64,000 bases of DNA from Streptomyces albidoflavus (lineage in GTDB: Bacteria; Actinomycetota; Actinomycetes; Streptomycetales; Streptomycetaceae). The first letter of the stretch is position 1, and the number at the start of each line of letters is the position of its first letter. The notes beneath the pieces were generated by a model. It had not been told where the DNA came from. It made no database searches and saw only the letters and a list, made by a program, of their open reading frames with translations. A program made the translations under genes and the position numbers. Positions 46,567 through 55,767 of this stretch are shown piece by piece. The DNA is taken from assembly GCF_000719955.1 (NCBI RefSeq), contig NZ_JOII01000002.1:186001-250000 (forward strand). The letters run 5' to 3'.

Positions 46567-48288
46567 TCAGAACAGGAAGTACCGCTGGGCGAGCGGCAGT
46601 TCGGCGGCGGGGGCGGGTTCGACCAGTTCGCCGTCGATGGTGACGGCGAAGGAGTCGGCGGCGACCTCGACCCGGGGCGTGGCGTCGTTCTCGCGCATGT
46701 CGGCCTTGGTGAGGCCCCGGGTGGAGCGGATGGCGGCGAACTTACGGCCGAGGCCGAGCCGTTCGGCGAGGCCGCCCTCCAGGGCGGTGGCGGTGGTGAA
46801 GTTGAGGGAGTTGGCGGTGGGCGCCTTGCCGAGGGCGCCGTACATGGGCCGGGGCAGCACGGGCTGCGGGGTGGGGATGGAGGCGTTGGAGTCGCCCATC
46901 TGGGCCCAGGCGATCTGGCCGCCCTTGACGACGAGGCGGGGCTTGACGCCGAAGAAGGCGGGGTCCCAGAGGACGAGGTCGGCGAGTTTGCCGGGTTCGA
47001 CGGAGCCGACCTCGCGGTCGATGCCCTGGGCGACGGCCGCGTTGATGGTGTATTTGGCGACATAGCGACGGGCGCGGCGGTTGTCGGCGGCGCCGTCGCC
47101 GGGCAGCGCGCCCCGGCGGTTCTTCATCACGTGGGCGGTCTGCCAGGTCCGCAGGACGACCTCGCCGACCCGGCCCATGGCCTGGGAGTCGGAGGACATG
47201 ATCGAGATGGCGCCGAGGTCGTGCAGGACGTCCTCGGCGGCGATGGTGCTGGGCCGGATACGGGACTCGGCGAAGGCGAGGTCCTCGGGGACGGCGGCGT
47301 TGAGGTGGTGGCAGACCATCAGCATGTCGAGGTGTTCCTCGACGGTGTTGACGGTGTGCGGCCGGGTCGGGTTGGTGGAGCTGGGCAGGATGTGCGGCAG
47401 CGAGACGGCGGTGATCATGTCGGGGGCGTGGCCGCCGCCCGCGCCCTCGACGTGGAAGGCGTGGATGGTGCGCCCGGCGATGGCGGCGAAGGTGTCGGCG
47501 ACGAACCCGGCCTCGTTGAGGGTGTCGGTGTGGATGGCGAGCTGGGCGCCGGACTCCTCGCAGATGTCGAGGCAGGCGCTGATCGCGGCGGGCGTCGCGC
47601 CCCAGTCCTCGTGGATCTTGAAGCCGACGACGCCCGCGCGGACCTGGTCGCGCATCGAGGCGGCCGAGACGGTGTTGCCCTTGCCGAGGAAGCCGACGTT
47701 GACCGGGCTGTGCTCCATCGCCTCGAACATCCGGGCCAGGTGCCAGGCGCCCGGGGTGATGGTGGTGGCCTTGGTCCCCTCGGCCGGGCCGGTGCCGCCG
47801 CCGACCAGCGTGGTGATGCCGGAGGAGAGCGCCTCGTCGGTGATGCCGGGGCTGATGAAGTGGATGTGGGTGTCGATGCCGCCGGCGGTGAGGATCTTGC
47901 CGTTGCCCGCGATGATCTCGGTCTCGGGCCCGATGACCAGTTCCGGGTGGACGCCGTCCATGGTGTCCGGGTTCCCGGCCTTGCCGAGCGCGGTGATCCG
48001 CCCGTCGCGGATGCCGACGTCGGCCTTGACGATCCCCCAGTGGTCCAGGACGACGACGCCGGTGATGACGGTGTCGGGGGCGCCCTCGGCCCGGGTGGTG
48101 CGGGACTGGCCCATCGACTCGCGGATGACCTTGCCGCCGCCGAAGACCGCCTCGTCGCCGGAGGAGCCGGGGCCGCCGCTGCGGTCCTCCTCGATCTCGA
48201 CGAACAGGGAGGTGTCGGCGAGCCGGAGGCGGTCGCCGGTGGTGGGGCCGAAGAGGTCGGCGTAGGCGGCGCGGGACAGCTCAGTCAC
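46567..48288 (-). CDS. ureC: urease alpha subunit UreC
   Basis: The catalytic nickel subunit, 573 residues. Seen are the HIHFISP metal histidines, the carbamylated Lys in GFKIHEDWG (about residue 220), HTDTLNE, the [14 protein letters not shown] loop, the flap MVCHHLN with its Cys/His pair, and the metal Asp in SSDSQAMGR. It hydrolyses urea to ammonia and carbamate in the cytoplasm. The GTG at 48288 overlaps ureB by 8 nt. Confidence 0.97.
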   Translation of the reverse strand: MTELSRAAYADLFGPTTGDRLRLADTSLFVEIEEDRSGGPGSSGDEAVFGGGKVIRESMGQSRTTRAEGAPDTVITGVVVLDHWGIVKADVGIRDGRITALGKAGNPDTMDGVHPELVIGPETEIIAGNGKILTAGGIDTHIHFISPGITDEALSSGITTLVGGGTGPAEGTKATTITPGAWHLARMFEAMEHSPVNVGFLGKGNTVSAASMRDQVRAGVVGFKIHEDWGATPAAISACLDICEESGAQLAIHTDTLNEAGFVADTFAAIAGRTIHAFHVEGAGGGHAPDMITAVSLPHILPSSTNPTRPHTVNTVEEHLDMLMVCHHLNAAVPEDLAFAESRIRPSTIAAEDVLHDLGAISIMSSDSQAMGRVGEVVLRTWQTAHVMKNRRGALPGDGAADNRRARRYVAKYTINAAVAQGIDREVGSVEPGKLADLVLWDPAFFGVKPRLVVKGGQIAWAQMGDSNASIPTPQPVLPRPMYGALGKAPTANSLNFTTATALEGGLAERLGLGRKFAAIRSTRGLTKADMRENDATPRVEVAADSFAVTIDGELVEPAPAAELPLAQRYFLF

Positions 48289-48619
48289 GGGGGGCTCCGT
48301 TCTCGTCGGCCGCGTCGAGGGGGCCCGCGACGGCGCCGCGCAGCCCGGGGACGACACGGGCCCCGGCCAGCGGGACGAGGCGCACGTCGACGGGGATGCC
48401 GGGTTCGAAGCGGACGGCGGTGCCGGCGGCGATCTCCAGGCGCTTGCCGTGGGCGGCGGCCCGGTCGAAGTCGAGCCCGGGGTTGGCCTCGGCGAAGTGG
48501 TAGTGGGAGCCGACCTGGACGGGCCGGTCGGCGGTGTTGAGGACGGTCAGTTCGGTGACCGGCCGCCCTTCGTTGACCAGGACGGGGGTGTCGGCGTACA
48601 GGATCTCTCCGGGGATCAC
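48281..48619 (-). CDS. ureB: urease beta subunit UreB
   Basis: A 112-residue structural subunit. It starts [13 protein letters not shown] and contains the family signatures [18 protein letters not shown] and GTAVRFEPG. It ends with a short acidic tail. The gene has a GTG start and overlaps ureC by 8 nt. Confidence 0.96.
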   Translation of the reverse strand: MIPGEILYADTPVLVNEGRPVTELTVLNTADRPVQVGSHYHFAEANPGLDFDRAAAHGKRLEIAAGTAVRFEPGIPVDVRLVPLAGARVVPGLRGAVAGPLDAADENGAPRD

Positions 48620-48635
48620 GGCGGCTCCTGACCGG

Positions 48636-48947
48636 TCAGACGATGGGGTCGTGGACGGTGACGAGCTTGGTCCCGTCGGGGAAGGTCGCCTCGACCTGGA
48701 CGTCGTGGATCATCTCGGGCACGCCCTCCATGACCTCGTCCCGGGTGAGGACCTGGCGGCCGGAGGCCATCAGTTCGGCGACGCCCCGCCCGTCCCTGGC
48801 GCCTTCGAGGAGGTGCGCGGTGATGAGGGCGACCGCCTCGGGGTGGTTGAGCCTGAGGCCACGGGCCCGGCGCTTCTCGGCCACGTCGGCGGCCACGTGG
48901 ATGAGCAGACGCTCCTGCTCGTGCGGGGTCAGTTGCAACGCGTGCAC
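48636..48947 (-). CDS. ureA: urease gamma subunit UreA
   Basis: A 103-residue subunit with the typical [25 protein letters not shown] start, [10 protein letters not shown] and the terminal [18 protein letters not shown]. It is first in the operon, and the GTG at 48947 follows GAGG. Its expression would be under nitrogen control if the upstream GlnR-like site is real. Confidence 0.96.
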   Translation of the reverse strand: MHALQLTPHEQERLLIHVAADVAEKRRARGLRLNHPEAVALITAHLLEGARDGRGVAELMASGRQVLTRDEVMEGVPEMIHDVQVEATFPDGTKLVTVHDPIV

Positions 48948-49086
48948 ACCTCACAGGTCTCGTCCCGGCGGCGGCACCTGAGGGGCCGTCGCGGAGCGCG
49001 CGGCGGCCGGGGCGGGGGCTGGAGAGGGGGACCGGCTCGTCGGCCGCACCTGGCCGTTCCCCGCGCAAGCACAGTAATGACGAGGC

Positions 49087-49112
49087 GTTTCCAGGGCGTT
49101 AAGCCTGGTTAA
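49087..49112 (-). promoter_or_regulatory. GlnR-box-like element upstream of ureA
   Basis: On the minus strand the sequence reads TTAAC-GCCCTG-GAAAC (49102-49087), one mismatch from the actinobacterial GlnR half-site pattern GTnAC-n6-GAAAC. A further TTAAC lies at 49112-49108. It is 140-165 bp upstream of ureA. ureA is an established GlnR target in Streptomyces; this particular site is inference. Confidence 0.5.
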
Positions 49113-49238
49113 TTCGCGGGTCAAGGACCGGCAGGTCACGCCCGGACGGAGCAACCCGTCGGCGCAGCACCGGGCGCGGACGCGGCGGGCGGCGGCGCGG
49201 GGCGGGCCGTATACGGGGAACGCGGTGCCGGGGTGCGG

Positions 49239-49544
49239 TCAGCCGGCGCCGGGGTCGCGGTGCTCGGCGGTCAGGCCGTACCGCTCGGGCTCGCTCCAGC
49301 CGGCGCCGGTGGCGCCGTTCCCGAGGCGGGAGACGGTGCTGATGATCTCCTCCGCCTCGGCCGGCTCCCCGGCGGCGGCCTGGCTCGCGGCGGCCTCCAG
49401 CCGCTCCAGGTCGGCGGCGGAGACCAGGGCGACCAGCGGCTTGCCGTGGCGGGTCACGACCACCCGTTCGCCGCCGTAGACGACGCGGTTGATCAGCTCG
49501 GCCAGCTCAGCCCGGGCCTGCGTCACCGGAATCTCGTACGCCAT
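49239..49544 (-). CDS. orphan Phd/YefM-type antitoxin
   Basis: A 101-residue protein with the Phd/YefM N-terminal DNA-binding domain ([44 protein letters not shown]), followed by an acidic helix and a disordered tail. These proteins normally neutralise a Doc or YoeB toxin and repress their own operon. No toxin gene lies on either side, so it is an orphan or acts in trans. It is divergent from the ClpP-like gene. Confidence 0.88.
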   Translation of the reverse strand: MAYEIPVTQARAELAELINRVVYGGERVVVTRHGKPLVALVSAADLERLEAAASQAAAGEPAEAEEIISTVSRLGNGATGAGWSEPERYGLTAEHRDPGAG

Positions 49545-49561
49545 ACCCCCATTCTAACGTC

Positions 49562-49577
49562 ACGTACGTCCTGTACA
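49562..49577. promoter_or_regulatory. ACGTACGT / TGTACA palindromes in a divergent promoter
   Basis: Two short perfect palindromes, ACGTACGT (49562-49569) and TGTACA (49572-49577), followed by an AT-rich stretch, sit between the Phd/YefM gene and the ClpP-like gene. TGTACA-type repeats are typical operators of YefM/Phd proteins, so the antitoxin may repress both genes. Confidence 0.45.
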
Positions 49578-49621
49578 TTTTTGACAGATGGCACGGCGCC
49601 GGATGCCGCGCCGCCAGCGAG

Positions 49622-50260
49622 ATGGGGTCCTCCATGCAGCGCGCCACCGGCCGCCACCACCTCCCCGAGTTCACCGAGCGCACCTCAGCGGGGAGCCGGA
49701 CGCAGGACCCGTACAGCAAGCTCTTCTCGGAACGGATCGTCTTCCTCGGCACGCCGGTGGACGAAGCCAGTGTCACCGACGTGATGGCCCAGTTCCTCCA
49801 CCTCGAACACGCCGACCCCGACCGGGACATCCAGCTCTACATCAACTCCCCCGGCGGCTCCTTCAGCGCGATGACGGCGCTCTACGACACCCTCCAGTAC
49901 GTCAGCTGCGACGTGGCGACCACCTGCCTCGGGCAGGCGAACTCGGCGGCGGCGGTCCTGCTCGCGGCCGGGGCGCCGGGCAAGCGGCTGATGCTGCCGG
50001 GCTCGCGGGCCGTCATCCGCCAGCCCGCACTGACCGAGCCGGCCCGGGGCCAGGTCAGCGACCTCGCCATCGAGGCGGAGGAGCTGCTGCGGATGCGCGC
50101 CCTCCTGGTGGAGCTGCTCGCCCGCCACACCGGCCGCGACCGGGACCGCATCGCCCAGGACATCGAGCGGGACCTGCACCTGGACGCCCGGCAGGCGGTG
50201 GAGTACGGCCTCGCCGACCACCTGGTGGGCAGCCGTAAGGGTCCGGCCGGCGGGAAGTGA
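49622..50260 (+). CDS. ClpP-like serine peptidase with altered catalytic triad
   Basis: A 212-residue ClpP-family protein. The fold signatures are intact: [18 protein letters not shown] and [13 protein letters not shown]. The nucleophile Ser108 is kept (GQANSAA instead of GQAASMG). The catalytic His of MIHQP is Arg133 (VIRQP). The triad Asp is Asp184 (ERD). Loss of His predicts little or no peptidase activity on its own. It may assemble with active ClpP subunits as a regulatory ring. The start may be ATG 49622 or ATG 49634. Confidence 0.85.
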   Translation: MGSSMQRATGRHHLPEFTERTSAGSRTQDPYSKLFSERIVFLGTPVDEASVTDVMAQFLHLEHADPDRDIQLYINSPGGSFSAMTALYDTLQYVSCDVATTCLGQANSAAAVLLAAGAPGKRLMLPGSRAVIRQPALTEPARGQVSDLAIEAEELLRMRALLVELLARHTGRDRDRIAQDIERDLHLDARQAVEYGLADHLVGSRKGPAGGK

Positions 50261-50684
50261 CCCGCCGGAGCGCGGGGCGGAAGGAGCGTCGCGCTCGCCC
50301 ACCCCGCCGAGCGCCGCACCCCGCGCGGCGGAGCGCACACCGGGCCGCCCGCCCGGCGCGCCACGCCCGGAACGGCCCGTACGGACTACCCCCGGACGGT
50401 GTATTCCCGAGCCCTCCTCCCGGCCCTTCCGGGTTGCGCCCGCGGTCCGCCCGCGTCTGCGCGCGCACCGCTCCACCGCTGGTCCGGACCTCCCTCCCAC
50501 CCGGAACACGCCCGGGCGCCGCACCAGGTCCACTCGAACAGGGCAGGGGAGACCAAACGCACAAACTGCCGCTTCCTCCCCGAAATCGCCGCCCTTGTAC
50601 GTGAAGATCCGTCAGGACGACAAGCCCCCGCCGCAGCGGCGGGGCGGTCCGGGCGGACGCCGAGTCCTGCCGCCGTCCGGACGA
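50261..50684. other. gene-free stretch upstream of the riboswitch
   Basis: About 420 nt with no convincing ORF. Candidate contents are the promoter and the 5' part of a long leader for the riboswitch-controlled gene. I see no -10/-35 pair good enough to name. Confidence 0.5.
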
Positions 50685-50845
50685 CAGGTCGACACCGAGT
50701 GGATCGGCAGGAGTGGAGGACCCAGGCACGGCGGGCCCAGGAGACCGGCGACGGACTCCGGGGGCCCTTGGGGTGAAGCCGCTGCGGCGGCCGGGCGACT
50801 TCGCAGGTCCGAACCCGACAGGTCATCCTTCACAGGCGGCTGACG
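50685..50845 (+). ncRNA. c-di-AMP riboswitch (ydaO/yuaA motif)
   Basis: The leader contains the conserved ydaO blocks in order: GGAGGACCCA (50715-50724), CCTTGGGGTGAAGCCG (50766-50781), then TCCGAACCCGACAGGTCATC (50808-50827), ending near CCTTCACAGG...CTGACGAAGG. This block order is the one seen in front of Streptomyces cell-wall hydrolase genes such as rpfA. High c-di-AMP is expected to switch the gene off. Exact ends are approximate. Confidence 0.9.
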
Positions 50846-50856
50846 AAGGGTTACGC

Positions 50857-51330
50857 ATGACTGAGCGGAATCGAGTCCCGTCCCTGCTCTCCCGGGCCGG
50901 CGCGGTCTCGGCCCTCTCCCTCGCCGCGATGAGCACCACCCTGGTCGCCCCCGGCGCGGCGCCCGAGGCGGCGGCTGCCACCCACGCCGCCAAGGCGCTC
51001 CAGATCGCCTCCTCGAAGAAGGGCTCGCCCTACCGGTACGGCGCGACCGGCCCCCGCAGCTTCGACTGCTCGGGGCTGACGCTCTACTCGTACAAGAAGG
51101 CCGGGAAGAAGCTGCCACGGACGGCGGCGCAGCAGCACAACCGGACCAAACGGATCTCCGCCTCCCACCGGCGCAAGGGCGACCTGGTCTTCTTCCACTC
51201 CGGCGGCAGCGTCTACCACGTGGGCATCTACGCCGGGGGCGGCAAGATCTGGCACTCCCCCAAGAGCGGCGCGGTGGTGCGGCTGGAGAAGATCTGGACC
51301 GGCAGCGTGCGGTACGGGCGCGTGAACTGA
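50857..51330 (+). CDS. secreted NlpC/P60 peptidoglycan hydrolase
   Basis: A 157-residue exported cysteine peptidase that cuts peptide stems of peptidoglycan. The signal peptide ends near residue 40 (APEAAAA). The NlpC/P60 domain contains the catalytic Cys in FDCSGL (about residue 70), His in YHVGIY and a third polar residue in IWHSP. A single minimal catalytic domain with no coiled-coil or SH3 region makes it short for the family. The c-di-AMP riboswitch ends about 12 nt before the ATG, linking it to osmotic and cell-wall control. Confidence 0.93.
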   Translation: MTERNRVPSLLSRAGAVSALSLAAMSTTLVAPGAAPEAAAATHAAKALQIASSKKGSPYRYGATGPRSFDCSGLTLYSYKKAGKKLPRTAAQQHNRTKRISASHRRKGDLVFFHSGGSVYHVGIYAGGGKIWHSPKSGAVVRLEKIWTGSVRYGRVN

Positions 51331-51377
51331 CGGACGCCGGCGGCCGGCCCGTGCGCCCGCGGGCGGGGGCGGACGGG

Positions 51378-51809
51378 TCAGCCGCCGATGGTGGCGGGCC
51401 AGGGCAGGTCGACGCGGACGGTCTTGCCGCCCTCCTGGGTCGGGACGACCGTGAACCGGCCGCCCTGTTCGGCGGTGAGCCAGCGGACGATGGCCATGCC
51501 GCGGCCGTTGTCCTCCTGGACCGCCGCCGGGAGCCGTCTGGGCCACCGCGGGTGGCTGTCGGTGACGCCGAGCCGCAGCCGCTCGTCCTGGTCGAGCGTC
51601 ATGGAGACGGTGAAGGTCGGCGAGTGGCCCTGGGTGTGCTGGACGGCGTTGGTGACCAGCTCCGAGATGATCAGGCGGACGGTGTCCGCCGCCTCGGAGT
51701 CCGCCGGGAGACCCCACTCGGTGAGGACGGTCAGGACGTGGGTGCGGGCGGCGGGGACCGAGGCCGGATCGCTCGGCAGAGTGACGGTTGCTTCGTGGTG
51801 GTCTGCCAT
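51378..51809 (-). CDS. anti-sigma-factor-type ATPase (RsbW-like)
   Basis: A 143-residue HATPase_c protein with the N-box ISELVTNAVQH, G1 box LGVTDSH and G2 box DNGRGMAIV. Such solitary kinases bind sigma factors or other regulators, or phosphorylate STAS proteins. It is divergent from the HTH/DUF397 pair, reproducing the three-gene whiJ/abaA-type locus that Streptomyces carry many times. Confidence 0.92.
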   Translation of the reverse strand: MADHHEATVTLPSDPASVPAARTHVLTVLTEWGLPADSEAADTVRLIISELVTNAVQHTQGHSPTFTVSMTLDQDERLRLGVTDSHPRWPRRLPAAVQEDNGRGMAIVRWLTAEQGGRFTVVPTQEGGKTVRVDLPWPATIGG

Positions 51810-51935
51810 GGCTGCGTCGCCCTTTCCTCGGAGCCGGTCACGGCCCCGAGGACGGATGAACTCGGGGTGTGGCGGGACCGGTTGCCTCCACGTCAGACTG
51901 CCACTGTGTCGTCCGTCACGTAGGCCGATCCCCCA

Positions 51936-51951
51936 AGATATGCATATATCT
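51936..51951. promoter_or_regulatory. AT-only palindrome in the divergent whiJ-type promoter
   Basis: AGATAT-GCAT-ATATCT has perfect 6-bp arms in a stretch with 12 of 16 A/T, extraordinary for this genome. It lies between the ATPase gene and the HTH gene and could hold overlapping -10 elements, an operator for the HTH protein, or both. Confidence 0.55.
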
Positions 51952-52060
51952 GTCGCTCGATGCGGTGAACTCTGCGACGGGCGGCCGTATCCGGCCCCTC
52001 CCCCGGGTGTGCCATGGGCGGCGTCGCCCGCATGGAATCCGCCACCGGAAGGAGACGCGC

Positions 52061-52924
52061 ATGCCGAACGGACCCGCCGTGCGCCGGCGCAAACTCGGAG
52101 CCGAACTGAAGGCCCTGCGCGGCCGCGCCGGACTCACCAGCGGCCAGGCGGCCGGACTGCTCGGCTGGCACCAGTCGAAGGTGAGCCGGATCGAGACCGC
52201 CCGCAGCGGGGTGAAGCCCGGGGACGTGCGCCGCCTGCTCGACGCCTACGACGTGCGCGATCCGAGGCTGCGCGAACTGCTGGTGGCGCTGGCCGGCACC
52301 GAGCAGGACGGCGAGCACCGGCGCTGGTGGCACCGGTACCGGGGCGTACTGCCGCCGGAGTACCGGGACTTCATCAGCCTGGAGTCGCAGGCCACGCGGA
52401 TGCGCACGCTGGAGACCTCGGTGGTGCCGGGGCTGCTCCAGACCCCCCGGTACGCCCGCGCGGTGACCCGGGCCTCGCTGGCCGGGGTGCCCCAGGCGCA
52501 GGTGGACGCGCTGGTGGAGGTGCGGCTGGCGCGCCAGGAGGTGCTGCGGACCAAGCGGCCGCTGGAGCTGAGCGCGGTGATCGACGAGTCGGTGCTGCAC
52601 CGCACGATCGGCGGCCCGGAGGTGATGCGCGGCCAGCTGGCGGCGCTGCGGGAGGCGGCCGCGCTCCCCCATGTCGTGCTCCAGGTGCTGCCGTACACCT
52701 CCGGTGAGCACATCGGCCTCACCGGCCCTTTCGTTATCTTCTCTTTTCCGAACACGAACGATCTGGATTTGGTCGTTCTTGACCACCTCACGAGTAGCCT
52801 CTATCTGGAGCGGAAAGAAGACCTCTCGGCATACGCCGACGCCTTCGCCTCGCTTCAGGCGCGGGCGTTGTCAGCAGAGGACTCGCTGCTTCTCCTCGCC
52901 GAGAGGCACGACGACGGCCCGTAA
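52061..52924 (+). CDS. XRE-type regulator with DUF5753 (WhiJ-like)
   Basis: A 287-residue regulator. The N-terminal helix-turn-helix (LGAELKALRGRAGLTSGQAAGLLGWHQSKVSRIETARSG) spans about residues 10-45. The rest is the DUF5753 domain with ETSVVPGLLQTPRYARAV and the IFSFP..DLDLVVLDH segment. In the genus these pair with a small DUF397 protein that counteracts the regulator in developmental control. GGAAGGAG precedes the ATG at 52061. Confidence 0.93.
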   Translation: MPNGPAVRRRKLGAELKALRGRAGLTSGQAAGLLGWHQSKVSRIETARSGVKPGDVRRLLDAYDVRDPRLRELLVALAGTEQDGEHRRWWHRYRGVLPPEYRDFISLESQATRMRTLETSVVPGLLQTPRYARAVTRASLAGVPQAQVDALVEVRLARQEVLRTKRPLELSAVIDESVLHRTIGGPEVMRGQLAALREAAALPHVVLQVLPYTSGEHIGLTGPFVIFSFPNTNDLDLVVLDHLTSSLYLERKEDLSAYADAFASLQARALSAEDSLLLLAERHDDGP

Positions 52925-52933
52925 GGAGGCGCC

Positions 52934-53170
52934 GTGACCGCACAGCCTCGGTACGTCCCGGTCAGCAGCTCACTGCAAGGCGTCCGGTGGCGGCGCAGCA
53001 GCCGCAGCACCGGGATGAACAACTGCGTGGAGACCGCCCGGCTCACCTCGGGCCCCCACGCGGGTCTGCTCGCGGTACGGGACTCCAAGAACGCCCCCGG
53101 CCCCGCGCTGCTCTTCTCCCCCGCCGCCTGGCGGGGCTTCGTCACGGCCCAGGGCCCCGGCCCCGCCTGA
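52934..53170 (+). CDS. DUF397 small regulatory partner
   Basis: A 78-residue protein with the DUF397 core W..SS.S....CVE.A......VAVRDSK and the terminal W..F. It starts at GTG 9 nt after the HTH gene, so the two are co-translated. DUF397 proteins are thought to modulate the DNA binding of their WhiJ-like partner. Confidence 0.93.
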   Translation: MTAQPRYVPVSSSLQGVRWRRSSRSTGMNNCVETARLTSGPHAGLLAVRDSKNAPGPALLFSPAAWRGFVTAQGPGPA

Positions 53171-53184
53171 CACCCCGCTCCTCG

Positions 53185-53225
53185 CGGCCCCGCCTCCCCC
53201 GCTCAGCGGGCGGCAGGCGGGGCCG
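53185..53225. terminator. hairpin at the convergent end with bioF
   Basis: CGGCCCCGCCT (53185-53195) pairs with AGGCGGGGCCG (53215-53225) around a 19-nt loop. It overlaps the last codons of bioF and may terminate both transcripts. Confidence 0.7.
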
Positions 53226-54369
53226 TCCGCGTGAGGACCGACAGGGCGCGGTCCAGGTCGGCGGGGGTGAGGTCGGCGCGGGCGGTCAGCCGCAGCCGCG
53301 AGACGCCGTCGGGTACGGACGGTGGCCGGAAGCAGCCGACCGCCAGGCCCTGTTCACGGCAGCGCGCGGCCCAGTCGGCAGCCTCCTGGGCCGAGGGCGC
53401 GCGCACCGAGACGACGGCGGCGTCCGGCCGGGCGGCCTGGAACCCGGCGGCGGTCAGCTCCTCGTACAGCGTGCGGGCGGTGCGGCGGACCCGGGCGGCG
53501 CGGTCCGGTTCGGCGCGCAGCAGGCGCAGGGCGGCCAGCGCGGCGCCGGCGGCGGCCGGGGCGAGGCCGGTGTCGAAGATGAAGGTGCGGGCGGTGTTGA
53601 CGAGGTGGTCGACGACGGCGGCCGGGCCGAGGACGGCGCCGCCCTGGCTGCCCAGCGACTTGGAGAGGGTCACGGTGACGACGGTGTCGGGTGACCCGGC
53701 CAGCCCGGCGGCGTGCGCGCTGCCCCGGCCGCCCTCGCCGAGGACCCCGAGGCCGTGGGCGTCGTCGACGAGGATGCCCGCGCCGTGCTCCCGGCAGGCG
53801 GCGGCGAGCGCGGGGAGCGGGGCGGCGTCGCCGTCGACGGAGAAGACCGCGTCGAAGACGGCGAGGGCCGGGCCCCGGTGGGCGGCGAGCGCCTTGCGGA
53901 CCGCGTCGGGGTCGGCGTGGGCGACCACCTCGGTGGTGCCCCGGGCCAGCCGGCAGCCGTCGATGAGCGAGGCGTGATTGGAGGTGTCGGAGACCAGCAG
54001 GGTCCCGGCGGGGGCGAGCGCGGTGACCGCCGCGAGGTTGACGGCGTACCCCGAGGAGAGGACCAGGGCGGCCTCGGCGCCGCAGAAGCCGGCGAGTTCC
54101 CGCTCCAGTTCGGCGTGGAGCGCGGTGGAGCCGCTGACCAGACGGGAGCCGGTGGCACCGGCGCCCCAGCGGCGGGCGGCTCCGGCCGCCGCCTCGGTGA
54201 CCTCCGGGTGGCGGGCGAGGCCGAGGTAGTCGTTGCCCGCGAGGTCGAGGGTGTCCGAGGCGGCGGGCCTCGGGCGCAGGGCGCGGGTCAGCCCGGCCTC
54301 CTCACGGCGGGCGGCCGCCTCGGCGGTCCAGGCGAACGGTCCGGCAGGTGCGGGGGTGGGGTGGGGCAT
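53203..54369 (-). CDS. bioF: 8-amino-7-oxononanoate synthase BioF
   Basis: A PLP-dependent alpha-oxoamine synthase of 388 residues that condenses pimeloyl thioester with alanine, the first committed step of biotin ring formation. The PLP Lys lies in [15 protein letters not shown] (about residue 238). [10 protein letters not shown] and GNDYLGLA...[12 protein letters not shown] are family motifs. It is divergent from bioBAD with 174 nt between the starts. Confidence 0.94.
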   Translation of the reverse strand: MPHPTPAPAGPFAWTAEAAARREEAGLTRALRPRPAASDTLDLAGNDYLGLARHPEVTEAAAGAARRWGAGATGSRLVSGSTALHAELERELAGFCGAEAALVLSSGYAVNLAAVTALAPAGTLLVSDTSNHASLIDGCRLARGTTEVVAHADPDAVRKALAAHRGPALAVFDAVFSVDGDAAPLPALAAACREHGAGILVDDAHGLGVLGEGGRGSAHAAGLAGSPDTVVTVTLSKSLGSQGGAVLGPAAVVDHLVNTARTFIFDTGLAPAAAGAALAALRLLRAEPDRAARVRRTARTLYEELTAAGFQAARPDAAVVSVRAPSAQEAADWAARCREQGLAVGCFRPPSVPDGVSRLRLTARADLTPADLDRALSVLTRTAPPAAR

Positions 54370-54460
54370 GGGCCGTCCTCAGCGTCGCCGGGGCAGGGCG
54401 GCGGGGCCGCCGTTTGTGAGCAGTGCACAGACACTAGCCGGTCGGAAGCGGGGGCATGGT

Positions 54461-54474
54461 GTGGTAATACCCAC
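54461..54474. promoter_or_regulatory. imperfect repeat in the bioF-bioB divergent promoter
   Basis: GTGGTAATACCCAC has 4-bp arms around an AT-richer centre midway between the divergent biotin genes. It could be a shared operator. It does not match the classical BirA operator (TTGTAAACC...GGTTTACAA). Confidence 0.25.
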
Positions 54475-54543
54475 AGCACTTTCAGGGGGCGTTGTAGGAA
54501 GTCTCCTTGGCCCGGGGCCATCCCGTGCGTCAGGATCAGCCGC

Positions 54544-55767
54544 ATGGATCTCCTGAAGACGCTGGTGGACAAGGGGCTTCGGCGTGAGCTGCCGACCCGT
54601 GACGAGGCGCTGGCGGTGCTCGCCACCTCCGACGACGACCTGCTGGACGTGGTGGCGGCGGCGGGCCGGGTGCGCCGCGAGTGGTTCGGCCGCCGGGTGA
54701 AGCTGAACTACCTGGTCAACCTCAAGTCCGGGCTCTGCCCCGAGGACTGCTCGTACTGCTCGCAGCGGCTCGGCTCCACGGCGGGCATCCTCAAGTACAC
54801 CTGGCTGGGTGCCGAGGAGGCGTCCAAGGCGGCGGCCGCGGGGCTCGCGGGCGGCGCGAAGCGGGTCTGCCTGGTGGCGAGCGGCCGGGGCCCGACCGAC
54901 CGGGACGTCGACCGGGTCTCGAAGACCATCGAGGCGATCAAGGCGGACCACGAGGACGTCGAGGTCTGCGCCTGCCTCGGGCTGCTGTCGGAGGGTCAGG
55001 CGGAGCGGCTGCGCGCGGCGGGCGCCGACGCGTACAACCACAACCTGAACACCTCCGAGGCGACCTACGGGGAGATCACCACCACCCACACCTACGCGGA
55101 CCGGGTGGACACCGTCCAGCGGGCGCAGGGCGCGGGCCTTTCGGCCTGTTCGGGGCTGATCGCGGGGATGGGCGAGAGCGACGAGGACCTGGTCGACGTG
55201 GTCTTCTCGCTGCGCGAACTGGACCCGGACTCGGTGCCGGTGAACTTCCTGATCCCCTTCGAGGGGACGCCGCTGGCCCGCGAGTGGAACCTGACCCCGC
55301 AGCGGGCGCTGCGCATCCTCGCCATGGTGCGGTTCGTCTGCCCGGACGTGGAGGTGCGGCTCGCCGGGGGCCGCGAGGTGCACCTGCGCACCCTCCAGCC
55401 GCTCGCCCTGCACCTGGTGAACTCCATCTTCCTGGGCGACTACCTGACCAGTGAGGGCCAGGCCGGGCAGGCGGATCTGGAGATGATCGCGGACGCCGGG
55501 TTCGAGGTGGAGGGCGCGGGCACCACGACGCTGCCCGCGCACCGCGCCGACGTGCTCGCGGGAGGCTGCGGCGGCCACGGGCCGGCCGAGGACGCCGGCG
55601 CACCGGCGCACGCCTGCGGCTCCGGGGCCTCCGGCGGCTGCGGCCCGTGCGGCGGCGCGGACGCGGAGCCCGAGGTTCCGGCCGCGCGGGAGGCGGGCGG
55701 GGCCCGCACCGACCTGGTGGCGGTGCGGCGCCGGGGCGCGGGAACGGACGTCGCCCCCAATGCCTGA
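54544..55767 (+). CDS. bioB: biotin synthase BioB with Cys-rich C-terminal extension
   Basis: A radical SAM enzyme of 407 residues that inserts sulfur into dethiobiotin. The radical SAM cluster motif is CPEDCSYC (about residues 64-71). YNHNLNTSE, the GESDEDLVD region and [11 protein letters not shown] are family motifs, and the [2Fe-2S] ligands lie in the standard barrel positions. The core ends near residue 340. The last ~65 residues carry four extra cysteines ([21 protein letters not shown]) and then a charged tail, absent from E. coli BioB. Confidence 0.94.
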   Translation: MDLLKTLVDKGLRRELPTRDEALAVLATSDDDLLDVVAAAGRVRREWFGRRVKLNYLVNLKSGLCPEDCSYCSQRLGSTAGILKYTWLGAEEASKAAAAGLAGGAKRVCLVASGRGPTDRDVDRVSKTIEAIKADHEDVEVCACLGLLSEGQAERLRAAGADAYNHNLNTSEATYGEITTTHTYADRVDTVQRAQGAGLSACSGLIAGMGESDEDLVDVVFSLRELDPDSVPVNFLIPFEGTPLAREWNLTPQRALRILAMVRFVCPDVEVRLAGGREVHLRTLQPLALHLVNSIFLGDYLTSEGQAGQADLEMIADAGFEVEGAGTTTLPAHRADVLAGGCGGHGPAEDAGAPAHACGSGASGGCGPCGGADAEPEVPAAREAGGARTDLVAVRRRGAGTDVAPNA

